From assembly GCA_938028745.1 (NCBI GenBank), contig CALIZL010000079.1:13018-77017 (forward strand): DNA of 64,000 nt, written 5' to 3'. Origin of the DNA: an uncultured Prevotella sp. GTDB lineage: Bacteria > Bacteroidota > Bacteroidia > Bacteroidales > Bacteroidaceae. Positions 26,274-35,914 of the stretch are shown piece by piece. How positions within the stretch are numbered: the stretch's first letter is position 1; every line of letters starts with the position of its first letter. Both the position numbers and the translations under genes were made by a program. Under the pieces are notes generated by a model. The model was not told where the DNA came from and ran no database searches. It saw only the letters and a program-made list of their open reading frames with translations.

Positions 26274-29200
26274 ATGATGAAGCAGCTAATTAATGCGATG
26301 CCTCAAAGGATGGCCATGCTGGTGTGTGGACTTATCCTCTCCGTCAGTGCCTTTGCCCAGCAAATTGTGGTGAAGGGACATGTGAAAGATGCAACCGGAG
26401 AGCCCATAACTGGGGCTACGGTGCGTGTCGCCGGACAAGAAGGCGGAGTGGTTACCGACATCGACGGTAACTTTAGCATCAACGCAAATGCAGGCACCGA
26501 GATTACGGTGTCGTACATCGGCTATTCCGACACAAAGGCACCAGCCAGTGCCAACATGGTTATCGTTATGAAAGACGATGCCGCCAAATCGCTGAACGAA
26601 GTGGTGGTGATTGGTTATGGCATGGTGAAGAAAAGCGACCTGACGGGGTCGGTAACGGCCTTGAAGCCCGACTCGAAGAACAAGGGCCTTGTGGTTAACC
26701 CCCAAGACATGCTTTCGGGTAAGGTGGCTGGTGTGAACATTACGTCTGATGGCGGTGCACCCGGTGCTGGGTCGAGCATCCGTATACGTGGTGGCTCGTC
26801 GCTGAACGCCTCTAACAATCCCCTTATCGTTATCGATGGTGTAGCTATGGACGAGAACGGCGTGCAGGGTTTGTCTAACCCCTTGTCGATGGTTAACCCC
26901 CAAGACATCGAGTCGTTCAACGTCTTGAAAGATGCTTCGGCCACGGCTATCTACGGTTCGCGCGGTTCTAATGGTGTTATCATCATCACCACGAAGAAAG
27001 GTCGCAAGGGCATGGCTCCGCAAGTGAGCTATAACGGTAGCGTAACCGTTGGCGTTAAGAGCAACTCGCTCAAACTGATGGACGGCGACGAATATCGCGA
27101 TTTCATCACGAAGAGATACGGAGCAGGCAGCAATGCCGCAAAGGCATTGGGCACTGCTAACACCGATTGGCAGAAAGAAATTTATCGTACGGCCGTGAGC
27201 CACGACCATAACGTGGCCGTGCAAGGTGCGATTAAGAACCTGCCTTACCGCGTGTCGGTGGGCTATACGGGACAACAAGGTATCCTTAAAACTTCCGATT
27301 TCAAGCGTGTTACGGCAGCTTTGAACCTCAATCCCTCGCTTTTCGACGACCACCTGACGATGAACCTCAACGCCAAGGGTATGTTTGCCGAAACGAATTA
27401 TCCCAACTATGGAGCCATTAGCGACGCTTTGCGCTTCGACCCCACGCAAAACATTTACGATAACGCTAGCCCCCAGAGCAACAACTTCGCTGGTTATTTC
27501 CAGTGGCGTTCGCCAGGCGGTTTCCTCAATGACAAGAATTACGATTACGCCAACAACAACTTGGCTCCCGCTAACCCTGTTGGGGCATTGGCTTTGCATT
27601 ACGAAAGGGCTTACAGCCGCTCGTTTGTGGGTAGTGCCGACATCGACTATAAGATTCATGGCTTTGAAGACCTTCGCCTGCACCTTACACTTGGCGCAGA
27701 TGTTTCTGAGGGAACGCAAAACAAACGCATACCCCCCACTGCGCCCGAAGCTTTCTATTATGGTAGCTATGGTGCAGCCAACAAGCTGAAACGCAATCTC
27801 TCGCTCAGCATGTACGCGCAGTATTTTAAAGATTTCAACGAGAAACACCACTTCGACATCATGGCTGGTTACGAGTGGCAGCACTTCTGGCGCAACGAAA
27901 CAAGCGACTATGCTGGCCATTATGGAGCTGGCCATAAGACGAATGCAGGCCAAGAAACCCCGCACGTGCCTTATCACTCGCGCACGGAGAGCTACTTGGT
28001 GTCGTTCTTCGGCCGTGCCAACTACACGTTGCTTAACCGCTACTACTTCACCGCAACGGTTCGCGACGACGGTTCTTCGCGCTTTAAGAAACACTGGGCT
28101 TGGTTCCCATCGTTCGCTTTCGCATGGAAGGCAAAGGAAGAGAACTTCTTGAAAGACGTAAACGCCCTCTCTGACTTGAAGCTAAGACTGGGTTGGGGTA
28201 AGACCGGACAGCAGGAAGGCATTGGCGACTATAACTATTTCGCCATCTACAACATCAACACGGGCACACAATCCTTCTATCCCATACTCGAAGATGGTAG
28301 GTTGGCCATGCCGCAGGCCTATGATAAGAACCTCACTTGGGAAACAACCACCACCTTTAACGTGGGTCTGGACTGGGGAATCCTTAACCAAAGGCTTAGC
28401 GGAAGTATCGATTGGTACTACCGTAAGACCACCGATTTGCTCAACTTTGCACCCGCAGCCGCTGGTACAAACTTTGATAACCGCGTGAATACCAACATCG
28501 GCGCATTGCGCAACACGGGTGTCGAGGCCACCATTAGCTGGAAAGCTATCCAAACAAAGGACTGGTATTGGACGCTTGACTACAACGTAACCTTCAACCA
28601 AAACCGCATTACCCAACTGGTTGGCGCAAACTCGCGACCGATAGAAACAGGTGCCTCGATACATAGTGGTACTGGTAGAAAAGTTTTGGCTTATGCCGTA
28701 GACCGCGCTGCTACTGCTTTCTGGGTGTACCAACAAGCTTACGATGCCAACGGAAAACCCATTGAAGGTGCTGTTGTAGACCGCAATCAAGATGGTATTA
28801 TTAACGATGACGACCGTTACTTCTACAAGCACGCAGCCCCACCTGTAACGATGGGCCTCTCTTCGCGCCTTGAATATAAGAATTGGGACTTGGGCATGTC
28901 GTTCCGAGCAAGCATCGGCAACTACGTTTATAACGATGTTGAGGCCAGCCGAAGCGACATGAGCCAGCTGTGGGCACCAAACGGTTTCTTGGAGCAACGC
29001 CTTAAGTCGGCGTTCGAACTCAACTGGCAAAGCAGCAAATGGACGCAAAGCGACTATTTCGTACGTAACGCTTCGTTCTTGCGTTGTGACAATATTACCT
29101 TGGGTTACAGCTTCGACAAGCTCCTTCAAATGGGATCTTGGCATGGACTCAGTGGTCGTGTCTACGCCACTGCATCCAATGTGTTCACCATTACCAAGTA

Positions 29201-29294
29201 TAAAGGGTTGGATCCCGAAGTGTTCAGCGGTCTCGACTACGAACTTTATCCACGTCCTACCTCCTTTATCCTAGGTTTGAGCTTGAATTTCTAA
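26274..29294 (+). CDS. SusC/RagA-family TonB-linked outer-membrane protein
   Basis: 1006 residues. Imports glycan oligomers through the outer membrane with TonB energy, with SusD as its lid. Signal peptide (residues 1-28, ending VSAFAQ), then a CarboxypepD_reg-like domain (about 30-105: VVKGHVKDATGEPITGATV), the family segment LNEVVVIGYGMVKKSDLTGS near 112, the plug with IRIRGGSSLNASNNPLIVID and NVLKDASATAIYGSRGSNG, and a beta-barrel up to the C-terminal FILGLSLNF ending in Phe. Two adjacent ATGs (26274, 26277) could each start it. First gene of susC-susD-susE; start of the transport locus whose regulator and permease lie divergently to the left. Confidence 0.96.
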   Translation: MMKQLINAMPQRMAMLVCGLILSVSAFAQQIVVKGHVKDATGEPITGATVRVAGQEGGVVTDIDGNFSINANAGTEITVSYIGYSDTKAPASANMVIVMKDDAAKSLNEVVVIGYGMVKKSDLTGSVTALKPDSKNKGLVVNPQDMLSGKVAGVNITSDGGAPGAGSSIRIRGGSSLNASNNPLIVIDGVAMDENGVQGLSNPLSMVNPQDIESFNVLKDASATAIYGSRGSNGVIIITTKKGRKGMAPQVSYNGSVTVGVKSNSLKLMDGDEYRDFITKRYGAGSNAAKALGTANTDWQKEIYRTAVSHDHNVAVQGAIKNLPYRVSVGYTGQQGILKTSDFKRVTAALNLNPSLFDDHLTMNLNAKGMFAETNYPNYGAISDALRFDPTQNIYDNASPQSNNFAGYFQWRSPGGFLNDKNYDYANNNLAPANPVGALALHYERAYSRSFVGSADIDYKIHGFEDLRLHLTLGADVSEGTQNKRIPPTAPEAFYYGSYGAANKLKRNLSLSMYAQYFKDFNEKHHFDIMAGYEWQHFWRNETSDYAGHYGAGHKTNAGQETPHVPYHSRTESYLVSFFGRANYTLLNRYYFTATVRDDGSSRFKKHWAWFPSFAFAWKAKEENFLKDVNALSDLKLRLGWGKTGQQEGIGDYNYFAIYNINTGTQSFYPILEDGRLAMPQAYDKNLTWETTTTFNVGLDWGILNQRLSGSIDWYYRKTTDLLNFAPAAAGTNFDNRVNTNIGALRNTGVEATISWKAIQTKDWYWTLDYNVTFNQNRITQLVGANSRPIETGASIHSGTGRKVLAYAVDRAATAFWVYQQAYDANGKPIEGAVVDRNQDGIINDDDRYFYKHAAPPVTMGLSSRLEYKNWDLGMSFRASIGNYVYNDVEASRSDMSQLWAPNGFLEQRLKSAFELNWQSSKWTQSDYFVRNASFLRCDNITLGYSFDKLLQMGSWHGLSGRVYATASNVFTITKYKGLDPEVFSGLDYELYPRPTSFILGLSLNF

Positions 29295-29316
29295 CAACCT
29301 TAAAAGAGAAATTACA

Positions 29317-30906
29317 ATGAAACGATATATCAAAAATATCCTTCCAGCAGCTGCAATGCTGCTCACCGTTGGGCTTTCTTCGTGTATAGGAGACCTCGAC
29401 GTAACACCGATCGACCCCAATAAGAGAACGGAATTGGACCCCGTAGCCCTGTTTAACCAATGCTACGCCAACTTGTCTATCGAAGGTTTGGAAGGTCCTG
29501 GTAAGTCTACCGTTACTGCCGACGACCCCGGTACAACGGGATTGGTGCGCCAATACTTCAACGCCAACGAACTAACCACCGACGAAGCCATTTGTTCGTG
29601 GAACGACCCTGGTGTGGCTACGATGAACACCAACGAGCAAGGAGCCAGCAATGCCTTCTTAGCCATCTACTATAACCGCCTTTATTCGGGCATCTCTGTG
29701 TGCAACCACTACTTGGATGTGGCATCAGACGTAGATGCTACGCGTACGGCCGAGGTACGTTTCTTGCGCGCATTGCAATTCTATTTGGCCATGGACGCCT
29801 TCGGAAACATTGCTCTGCCACTCACCGTTAGCACCGAAAAACCTGTGCAAAGAACCCGAGCCGAGGTGTATGCATGGCTCGAAAAGGAATTGTTAGATAT
29901 TGAACCACTCTTGACCGAACCAAAAGCCAAGAAGTCTACCGATGCAGGTTACGGTCGCGCCGACAAAGCTGCGGTTTGGATGTTGCTAACGCGTCTTTAC
30001 CTCAATGCAGAGGTTTACAGCGGCACTGCACAGTGGCAGAAAGCCGCCGAGTATGCCGAGAAGGTGATAAAGTCAGATTATAAGCTCTTTACTGCTGGTA
30101 CCGCCAACTATTCTGCTTACCAAATGCTCTTTATGGGCGATAATGGCGAGAGCGGTGCATCGGTAGAAGCCGTGCTGCCACTGCTGCAACAGGGGAACAA
30201 AACGGCGGCTTTTGGTAACACCACGTTCCTCATAGCCTCAACCTATGATGGCGATATGCCCGATCATGGCATAAGTGGAGTGTGGGCAGGAAACCGTGCA
30301 CGTCGCGAATTGGTGCAGAAGTTCTTCCCAGGAACACCCCCCACGGGAACCACCAATGATATTCTGACTGCTGCTGGCGATAAGCGCGCCTTGTTCTATG
30401 CCAAGGACCGTACGTTGGAAATATCCAACACCGATGCCATTAAGGACTTTAAGAAGGGCTATTCGGTAGTGAAATTCACAGGTATAAAGAGTGACGGCTC
30501 GCCCGTAACAGACACTGGCCATGCCGATACCGACTTCTTCTTCTTCCGTGTGGCCGAATCTTACCTCGCATACGCTGAGGCAACGGCACGCCTTAATGGT
30601 GGAACCGCCACAACACAAGGTATTACCTACCTTAATGAATTGCGCAAACGCTCGGGTGCTGCTGAACTCCGTGGCTTCTCGTTGCGCGAAATTCTCAACG
30701 AGCGTAGCCGCGAATTCTATTTTGAAGGTCAACGCCGCACCGACCTTATCCGTTATGGATACTTCGGTGGAGACAACACTTACATGTGGTCGTGGAAAGG
30801 TGGAGCACCCAACGGGCGTAGCTTCGATGTACGTCGCAACATCTTCCCCTTGCCTGCTTCCGACCTCTCCGTTAACCCGAACTTGAAGCAGAACCCTGGA
30901 TATTAA
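29317..30906 (+). CDS. SusD/RagB-family glycan-binding lipoprotein
   Basis: 529 residues. Cell-surface lipoprotein that covers the SusC channel and binds the glycan. Lipobox LSSC with Cys at residue 23; then the SusD fold with TPR-like helices (VRFLRALQFYLAMDAFGNI is the diagnostic segment), and the C-terminal SusD segment LNERSREFYFEGQRRTDLIRYG. It ends in LKQNPGY, the usual SusD end. Starts 22 bp after susC, in the same operon. Confidence 0.96.
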   Translation: MKRYIKNILPAAAMLLTVGLSSCIGDLDVTPIDPNKRTELDPVALFNQCYANLSIEGLEGPGKSTVTADDPGTTGLVRQYFNANELTTDEAICSWNDPGVATMNTNEQGASNAFLAIYYNRLYSGISVCNHYLDVASDVDATRTAEVRFLRALQFYLAMDAFGNIALPLTVSTEKPVQRTRAEVYAWLEKELLDIEPLLTEPKAKKSTDAGYGRADKAAVWMLLTRLYLNAEVYSGTAQWQKAAEYAEKVIKSDYKLFTAGTANYSAYQMLFMGDNGESGASVEAVLPLLQQGNKTAAFGNTTFLIASTYDGDMPDHGISGVWAGNRARRELVQKFFPGTPPTGTTNDILTAAGDKRALFYAKDRTLEISNTDAIKDFKKGYSVVKFTGIKSDGSPVTDTGHADTDFFFFRVAESYLAYAEATARLNGGTATTQGITYLNELRKRSGAAELRGFSLREILNERSREFYFEGQRRTDLIRYGYFGGDNTYMWSWKGGAPNGRSFDVRRNIFPLPASDLSVNPNLKQNPGY

Positions 30907-30925
30907 ACCATTAATTCAGACAAAC

Positions 30926-32083
30926 ATGAACAAAATCATAAAAACATCCTTGATGCTGCTGTGCGGTATCTTTGTGATGGCAGCCTGTTCGGACGATAGG
31001 GACGATAACCCCACTATCAAAGTACCGACAGAGTTTAAGCTGGAAACGCCTTCATTTGCGTCCTCGCAAGTGAATTTGAATAACGCTGCCCAATTTAATT
31101 TAGCATGGGAAAAGCCCGACTTTGGCTATTTTGCGAAGGTTAACTACACCCTTGAAGTGTCTAACACAGGCAAATTCACCGCATCGCTAGCTGATGAAGA
31201 GGCCGACCTTGATGGTAAAGTCGTAGCCGACTATGCGGAGGTACCCACCATCTTCCCCCTAAACAAGGCAACGATTACCAACGACGACTTGGCTCTGGCC
31301 GTTGTGCAAGTGGGGCATTGGGAAAAGCCCGAACAATTACCAGCCACGCAGAAGGTATATGTGCGCGTAAAAGCGACATTGCCAAATGTAGCTTCGCTAC
31401 ACTCTAATGTGGTAGAATTCACTGTTATTCCTAAGTATGTGAAGTTGCCACCCAAAATTACCGACTGCTATCTCACAGGTAGTGAATATGGATGGGGCGG
31501 GACTTGGAAATCACTTACGCCAGTAAAAGGCACCACAGGAAAGCAAGGTAAGGGTGTGCCCACCTTCTGGATGATGGCTTACTTCAAGGATGGTGAAGAG
31601 TTTAAGTTCGCTCCAAAACCTGCATGGGAAAATGACTTTGGCGCGGCTAACGCCACTATCAACGACCATGCAGGGGCTAGTCCCAGTGATGCAGGAGGTA
31701 ATATCAAGGTTGGTAAGGCTGGCTGGTACCTCGTTGTTGTTACAAATAATGGCGAAAACCGTACCGTTAGCTTCGAAAAACCAGAAGTTTACCTGCAAGG
31801 AGCAACCAACGGAGGGGATTGGAGCTGCAAGGCTGAGAATCGTTTCACCATCCCCACAACGGCTGATGGCGAATTTGTTTCACCCGCGTTTGTGCAGAGT
31901 GGTGAGATTCGCATGTGCGTAAAACTTAAGGACTTTGACTGGTGGAAGAGCGAGTTTATCGTGAACAAAGCCGGTGACATTGTTTATCGTGGCGATGATG
32001 AAAAAGACCCAGAAAAAATCACTGTAACTGCTGGTCAACGCTGTTACTTGAACTTCTCAACTGGTAAGGGTTCATACAAGTAA
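30926..32083 (+). CDS. SusE-like surface glycan-binding lipoprotein
   Basis: 385 residues with a lipobox MAAC (Cys at residue 21) followed by SDDRDD, a typical surface-export signal in this phylum. The N-terminal third resembles the SusE domain (FNLAWEKPDFGYFAKVNYTL), and two later parts look like the starch-binding modules of SusE/SusF (YLTGSEYGWGGTWKS and VYLQGATNGGDWSCK). It probably binds alpha-glucan-like or other glycan at the cell surface. It follows susD by 19 bp and ends the operon; no SusF or SusG amylase follows. Confidence 0.9.
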   Translation: MNKIIKTSLMLLCGIFVMAACSDDRDDNPTIKVPTEFKLETPSFASSQVNLNNAAQFNLAWEKPDFGYFAKVNYTLEVSNTGKFTASLADEEADLDGKVVADYAEVPTIFPLNKATITNDDLALAVVQVGHWEKPEQLPATQKVYVRVKATLPNVASLHSNVVEFTVIPKYVKLPPKITDCYLTGSEYGWGGTWKSLTPVKGTTGKQGKGVPTFWMMAYFKDGEEFKFAPKPAWENDFGAANATINDHAGASPSDAGGNIKVGKAGWYLVVVTNNGENRTVSFEKPEVYLQGATNGGDWSCKAENRFTIPTTADGEFVSPAFVQSGEIRMCVKLKDFDWWKSEFIVNKAGDIVYRGDDEKDPEKITVTAGQRCYLNFSTGKGSYK

Positions 32084-32125
32084 CGAGCTGTTTCGGCTAA
32101 TGCCGAACGGTCTATAATCTTTAAC

Positions 32126-32180
32126 AAGGCCATATCCGAGCTCTCTTTGTGGGGGCTTGGGTATGGCCTTTGTTTGTTGT
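32126..32180 (+). terminator. Terminator of the susCDE operon
   Basis: Stem aaggccatatccgagctc (32126-32143) against gggcttgggtatggcctt (32153-32170) with G-U pairs, then tgtttgttgt. Strong hairpin 40 bp after susE. Confidence 0.75.
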
Positions 32181-32407
32181 AGGGATGAAAAGTTGGTTTT
32201 GGCGAACGTTGTCCTGCATGAGTTCGCATTCTTCTATTGTTCTGTTTTTCCTCTTGCTGAGACATTGCAATTAATCTGGCCATTAGCTATTAAGTAATAA
32301 TTATGCAATGAAAGCATTTGTATTTTATGTTATATAGCATAAATAGAGAAACAAAATAATAATAGAAGAAGAATTTAAGTAAAGTGTTTTATTTTCTTTT
32401 AGAAATA

Positions 32408-32439
32408 TTTGCACCTTGTTTAATTAATGTGTAACTTTG
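32408..32439 (+). promoter_or_regulatory. Consensus promoter with no gene behind it (TTTG-N20-TAACTTTG)
   Basis: TTTG at 32408-32411 and TAACTTTG at 32432-32439, 20 bp apart. Transcription would start near 32446. The next hairpin with a T-run is only about 115 bp away. Confidence 0.75.
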
Positions 32440-32445
32440 CATCAG

Positions 32446-32562
32446 TTTAATGAATACGACCGATTTCCAAAACATTTGAAACAAAAACCGAAATAATCTA
32501 CTGCATAGAAAACTGAAATGCCTTGTAAAGGGAGCGGCTTATGTCGCCCCCTTTCTTTTTTT
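32446..32562 (+). ncRNA. Candidate small RNA between susE and lemA
   Basis: A transcript bounded by the promoter at 32408-32439 and by a terminator: stem aaagggagcggc (32527-32538), loop ttat, gtcgccccctttc (32543-32555), then seven T. The body of about 80 nt is A-rich and has only a nine-codon frame starting at 32449. It is not read from susE, which has its own terminator. Could instead be a leader-peptide or attenuated transcript; not recognised as any known RNA family. Confidence 0.55.
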
Positions 32563-32818
32563 CCTGTTTTGCTTTCGCTAAGTGCTGGATTTACAACGTG
32601 CTATTCCCTGTTTGCGAGATGTTTCGCCTTTCCTGTGTTTTAGGTTTAAAAAACAGATTGCGCGCGTTTGCTGGCAAGGGCAATTGTTTGCTGCCTTTCG
32701 CTATGTTGCGGCAAAGCAAATGTCGCATTTAGCAAATCTTGTGCCTAATTCCGCTGTTCGCATATTCATGTCCATTACGCCTACAATTGCATATCCTCCC
32801 AATTTTATTTCCGTTTTC
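32563..32818. other. Gene-free stretch before the lemA promoter
   Basis: About 255 bp with only short frames in unrelated phases. Nothing recognisable. Confidence 0.4.
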
Positions 32819-32849
32819 TTTGCGTTATGTTTTTTTTACGCTATCTTTG
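32819..32849 (+). promoter_or_regulatory. Promoter of lemA-htpX (TTTG-N19-TATCTTTG)
   Basis: TTTG at 32819-32822, TATCTTTG at 32842-32849, 19 bp apart: a full match. The mRNA leader before lemA would be about 158 nt. Confidence 0.8.
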
Positions 32850-33013
32850 CATCGCCTAGTGTGCTGCATTCCCCTTGTGCATGCCATGTTATGCCTACGT
32901 GGATCGATGCAGAGCGGTGGGCAACTTGATAGTTATTGAATATGATTTTTGGGCGAGTGGCATGCAAAGAACATCTCGTGATGCGCCGCCTTAACATTAA
33001 AACTAATAATCCA

Positions 33014-33580
33014 ATGAGTGCAACAGCAATCGTTATCATTGTAGTGGCCGTGTTGCTCCTGATTTGGGGCGTGGCATTGTATAACAATTTGGTGAAACTT
33101 CGCAACAACCGCGAGAACGCTTTCGCCAATGTAGACGTGCAATTGAAGATGCGTCACGACCTTGTGCCGCAGCTTGTGGGCACAGTGAAGGGTTATGCCG
33201 CACACGAACAAAGCGTGTTTCAGCGTGTAACCGAAGCGCGCGCCGCTGCTATGGGGGCTACAAGCATAAACGACAAGATAGCCGCCGAGAATATGCTTAC
33301 CAGTGCCTTGTCGGGCTTGAAGGTTTCGATGGAGGCTTATCCCGAACTGAAAGCCAACGCCAACTTCATGCAGCTGCAAACCGAACTGGCCGACATCGAG
33401 AACAAGCTAGCAGCTACTCGCCGTTTCTTCAATTCGGCCACGCGCGAACTTAACAATGCCGTGCAGACCTTCCCCTCGGTAATCTTTGCCAAGATGTTTG
33501 GTTTCCAAAAAGAACCCATGTTCGAGATACCCGACAGTCAGCGCGCAGAAGTGGAGCGCGCACCCGAAGTTAAGTTCTAA
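33014..33580 (+). CDS. lemA: LemA family protein
   Basis: 188 residues from the ATG at 33014. N-terminal membrane helix (AIVIIVVAVLLLIWGVALYN, residues about 4-23), then a cytosolic or periplasmic four-helix coiled region with the family segment RNNRENAFANVDVQLKMRHD and a conserved FPSVIFAKMFGF near residue 160. Role unclear in general; LemA proteins are commonly encoded with HtpX-like proteases, as here. The longer in-frame start at 32936 lacks any support. Co-transcribed with the following protease gene (21 bp gap). Confidence 0.93.
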   Translation: MSATAIVIIVVAVLLLIWGVALYNNLVKLRNNRENAFANVDVQLKMRHDLVPQLVGTVKGYAAHEQSVFQRVTEARAAAMGATSINDKIAAENMLTSALSGLKVSMEAYPELKANANFMQLQTELADIENKLAATRRFFNSATRELNNAVQTFPSVIFAKMFGFQKEPMFEIPDSQRAEVERAPEVKF

Positions 33581-33601
33581 TCAAAACTGGCCTTACAACG
33601 C

Positions 33602-34615
33602 ATGAAGTACGTAGGAATGCAAACGCAGATTAGCCGCAACAACACGCTCAGCCTGTTGTTGTTGCTGCTCTTTCCCATCATCATCTTGGGTATGGTGTGG
33701 GTTTTCCTCGCCGTGGTCAGCTATTTTGGTAACGGCTACTATGATGTCAATGGCGAGTTTCATCGCCAGTTAGACCTTCATGCCGTGTTAACAACCTTCG
33801 TCGAAGTGCTTCCGTGGGTTGTGGGCATCGTGGGCGTGTGGTTCCTGATAGCCTATTTCTTCAATGCAAGCATGATACAGCATGTGGTTCAGGCCAAACC
33901 GCTTACCCGAAAAGACAATGTGCGTGTGTACAACATCGTTGAAAACCTCTGCATGGCCTGCAACATGGATATGCCGGCCATCTATGTTGTCGACGACAAC
34001 CAGCTAAACGCCTTCGCCAGCGGCATAAACAAGCGCACCTATGCAGTTACCGTAACCACAGGACTGTTGGATATGCTCGACGATGATGAGCTGGCTGGCG
34101 TTTTGGCGCACGAACTAACCCACATACGCAATCGTGATACGCGTCTGCTTATCACCAGCATCGTGTTCGTTGGCATCGTCAGCACGGTGATGATGGTGGC
34201 TGCCCGTCTGCTTTATGGCTTTATGATTAGTGGTGGCTCGCACTCGCGCAGCAGCAGCAACAAAGACAATCGCAATGGCATGGCGGCCACATTTATTGTG
34301 CTGGTTGTGGTGGTGATATGCGCGGCCATTGCCTATTTCTTCACCTTGCTCACGCGTTTTGCCATTTCGCGAAAACGCGAATACATGGCTGATGCAGGCG
34401 GAGCCGAACTATGTGGCAATCCTTTGGCATTGGCATCGGCGTTAAGAAAGATATCAAACAACCCTGGCTTGGATAGCGTTAACCGCGAAGACGTGGCTCA
34501 GCTCTTCATCGTTCACCCCGATGAGATGGATCTTGGCTTATTGGGGTTTGTGGAAGGTCTGTTCAGTACGCACCCCGACCCAGAGAAACGCATTGCTATT
34601 CTCGAACAATTCTAG
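33602..34615 (+). CDS. M48-family membrane metalloprotease (HtpX-like)
   Basis: 337 residues with two N-terminal membrane segments (about residues 17-42 and 75-95), the zinc motif HELTH in LAHELTHIRNRDTRLL near residue 178, two more hydrophobic segments (about 182-210 and 230-255), and the third-ligand segment SRKREYMADAGGAELC. Such proteases degrade or quality-control membrane proteins. Paired with lemA in one operon. HtpX of E. coli is the nearest well-known relative by layout. Confidence 0.92.
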   Translation: MKYVGMQTQISRNNTLSLLLLLLFPIIILGMVWVFLAVVSYFGNGYYDVNGEFHRQLDLHAVLTTFVEVLPWVVGIVGVWFLIAYFFNASMIQHVVQAKPLTRKDNVRVYNIVENLCMACNMDMPAIYVVDDNQLNAFASGINKRTYAVTVTTGLLDMLDDDELAGVLAHELTHIRNRDTRLLITSIVFVGIVSTVMMVAARLLYGFMISGGSHSRSSSNKDNRNGMAATFIVLVVVVICAAIAYFFTLLTRFAISRKREYMADAGGAELCGNPLALASALRKISNNPGLDSVNREDVAQLFIVHPDEMDLGLLGFVEGLFSTHPDPEKRIAILEQF

Positions 34616-34619
34616 GCTT

Positions 34620-34960
34620 ATTTTGAGTTTTTGAGTTTTTGAGTTCATGAGCTTTTGGGTTTATGAGTTCATGATTTTTTGCGTTTATAAGTTTTTGGGT
34701 TCATAGGTTTTTGAGTTCATGAGTTTTTGAATTTGTGAGCTTTTGAGTTCATACGCTTTTTGAGTTCATGAGTTTTTAAGTTTTTGGGCTTTTGAGTTCA
34801 TACGCTTTTTAAGTTCAGGAACTTTTTGGGTTCATCAGTTTTTGAGTTCATAAGCTTTTGTGTTCATTGTTTTTTTGAGCTCATGAGCTTTTGAGTTTGC
34901 TGTTTTTTGAATTCGCAAGTCCTTAAATTCATAGGTCTGTAAAGTTTCGCAGTCCTTCTG
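34620..34960. repeat. 8-bp tandem repeat tract, T-rich form (GAGTTTTT/GAGTTCAT)
   Basis: gagttttt gagttttt gagttcat gagctttt gggtttat and so on, 8-base units over some 300 bp. Same family as the AGTT tracts, with other variable bases. Confidence 0.85.
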
Positions 34961-34984
34961 TCTTTGGCTTTTACCTGCGAAATA

Positions 34985-35195
34985 AGTTTGTAATCTCGTC
35001 AGCTTGTCAACTCGTTCCCTCGTCAGTTTGTCCTCTTGCCAACTCGTTTCCTTATCCTCTTGTTTCCTTCCCCTCTTGTTAACGCATTCTCTCTTTCTCT
35101 CGTATCCTTGCCAACTTGTTAACTCGTCCTCTTGTTAACTTCTATTCTTGTCCTCTCGTTAACTTGTCAAATCGCTCTCTCGTCAACCAGGTTTT
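34985..35195. repeat. 8-bp tandem repeat tract, complement form (AACTCGTC/AACTTGTC)
   Basis: cagcttgtc aactcgtt ccctcgtc agtttgtc ctcttgcc aactcgtt and similar, 8-base spacing, opposite strand to the preceding tract; the polarity therefore flips between 34960 and 34985. Confidence 0.8.
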
Positions 35196-35214
35196 TGTCT
35201 TATTTTCAGCAAGG

Positions 35215-35835
35215 TTTTTAACATTATGAGTGCTTTTTTATTCACCAAGTGTCCGCCTGGCTGCAAAAAAACGATTCTCGCGAGGGCTAGTTTTGATGCA
35301 AAACGGGCTAAGTTGTAAATGCAACCCAAATGAATATGTATTGCATAAAACTGCAATTTGCACCAGTTTTTGTGCTGTTTGCGGCTAATTGAAGTGCATT
35401 TTTGTGCTAAACGCAGTGCATTTTGGTGCTAAACGCAACGCATTTTGGTGCTAAACGCAGTGCGTTTTGGTGCTAAATGCAGTGCGTTTTGATGCTAAAC
35501 GCAAGCCAAAATGCTGCTAAATGCGAGGCGAAAAGCATAAATATTCACATCAAAGAGATAGGCAAAACCTTTTCTAACCATTAAAAGCATGGCTCAAAAG
35601 GTGCAAAATACCCATTAAACAGTGGTATTTTAGGGGCTAAAAGTGGGTAATTGGACCTGAAAAAATACGAGCTGGCAACCAAACTAGAAAGGCGAAATGG
35701 TGCAAAATGCAGGTATTTTCTTAAAATTGAACTAAAAATAGAGCGGCGTAAGGCTGAAAAAACGGCTAATTGCATGCTTTTAGCCCGCTGTTTTCGCTAG
35801 AATGGGTTGGCGAACGAGGTGTGTTTTGTAAAATA
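35215..35835 (-). repeat. 620-bp interspersed repeat, copy 3 (reverse orientation)
   Basis: From tttttaacattatgagtg (35216) via aaaaaaacgattctcgcgag, the 22-bp array (35375-35530), caaaaccttttctaaccatt, ctagaaaggcgaaatggtgc and ttttcgctagaatgg to ttttgtaaaat (35835). The catalogue of blocks matches copies 1, 2 and 4. Confidence 0.9.
35375..35530 (-). repeat. 22-bp unit array inside repeat copy 3
   Basis: ttttggtgctaaacgcagtgc units in tandem, the cleanest of the four arrays; differences are mainly C/T at the same unit position (aaacgc or aaatgc). Confidence 0.85.
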
Positions 35836-35914
35836 TGTCGTATTATTTTAAGATTTATGAGGAGGTGAATTTGTGAGTTGTTAGGCTGATGAGTTTTGTG
35901 AGTTAATGATTTGT

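Noticed and set aside
26286..28094. A 602-codon open frame on the strand opposite susC.
   Set aside because: It is the shadow of a long codon-biased gene; it has no start signal or family resemblance.
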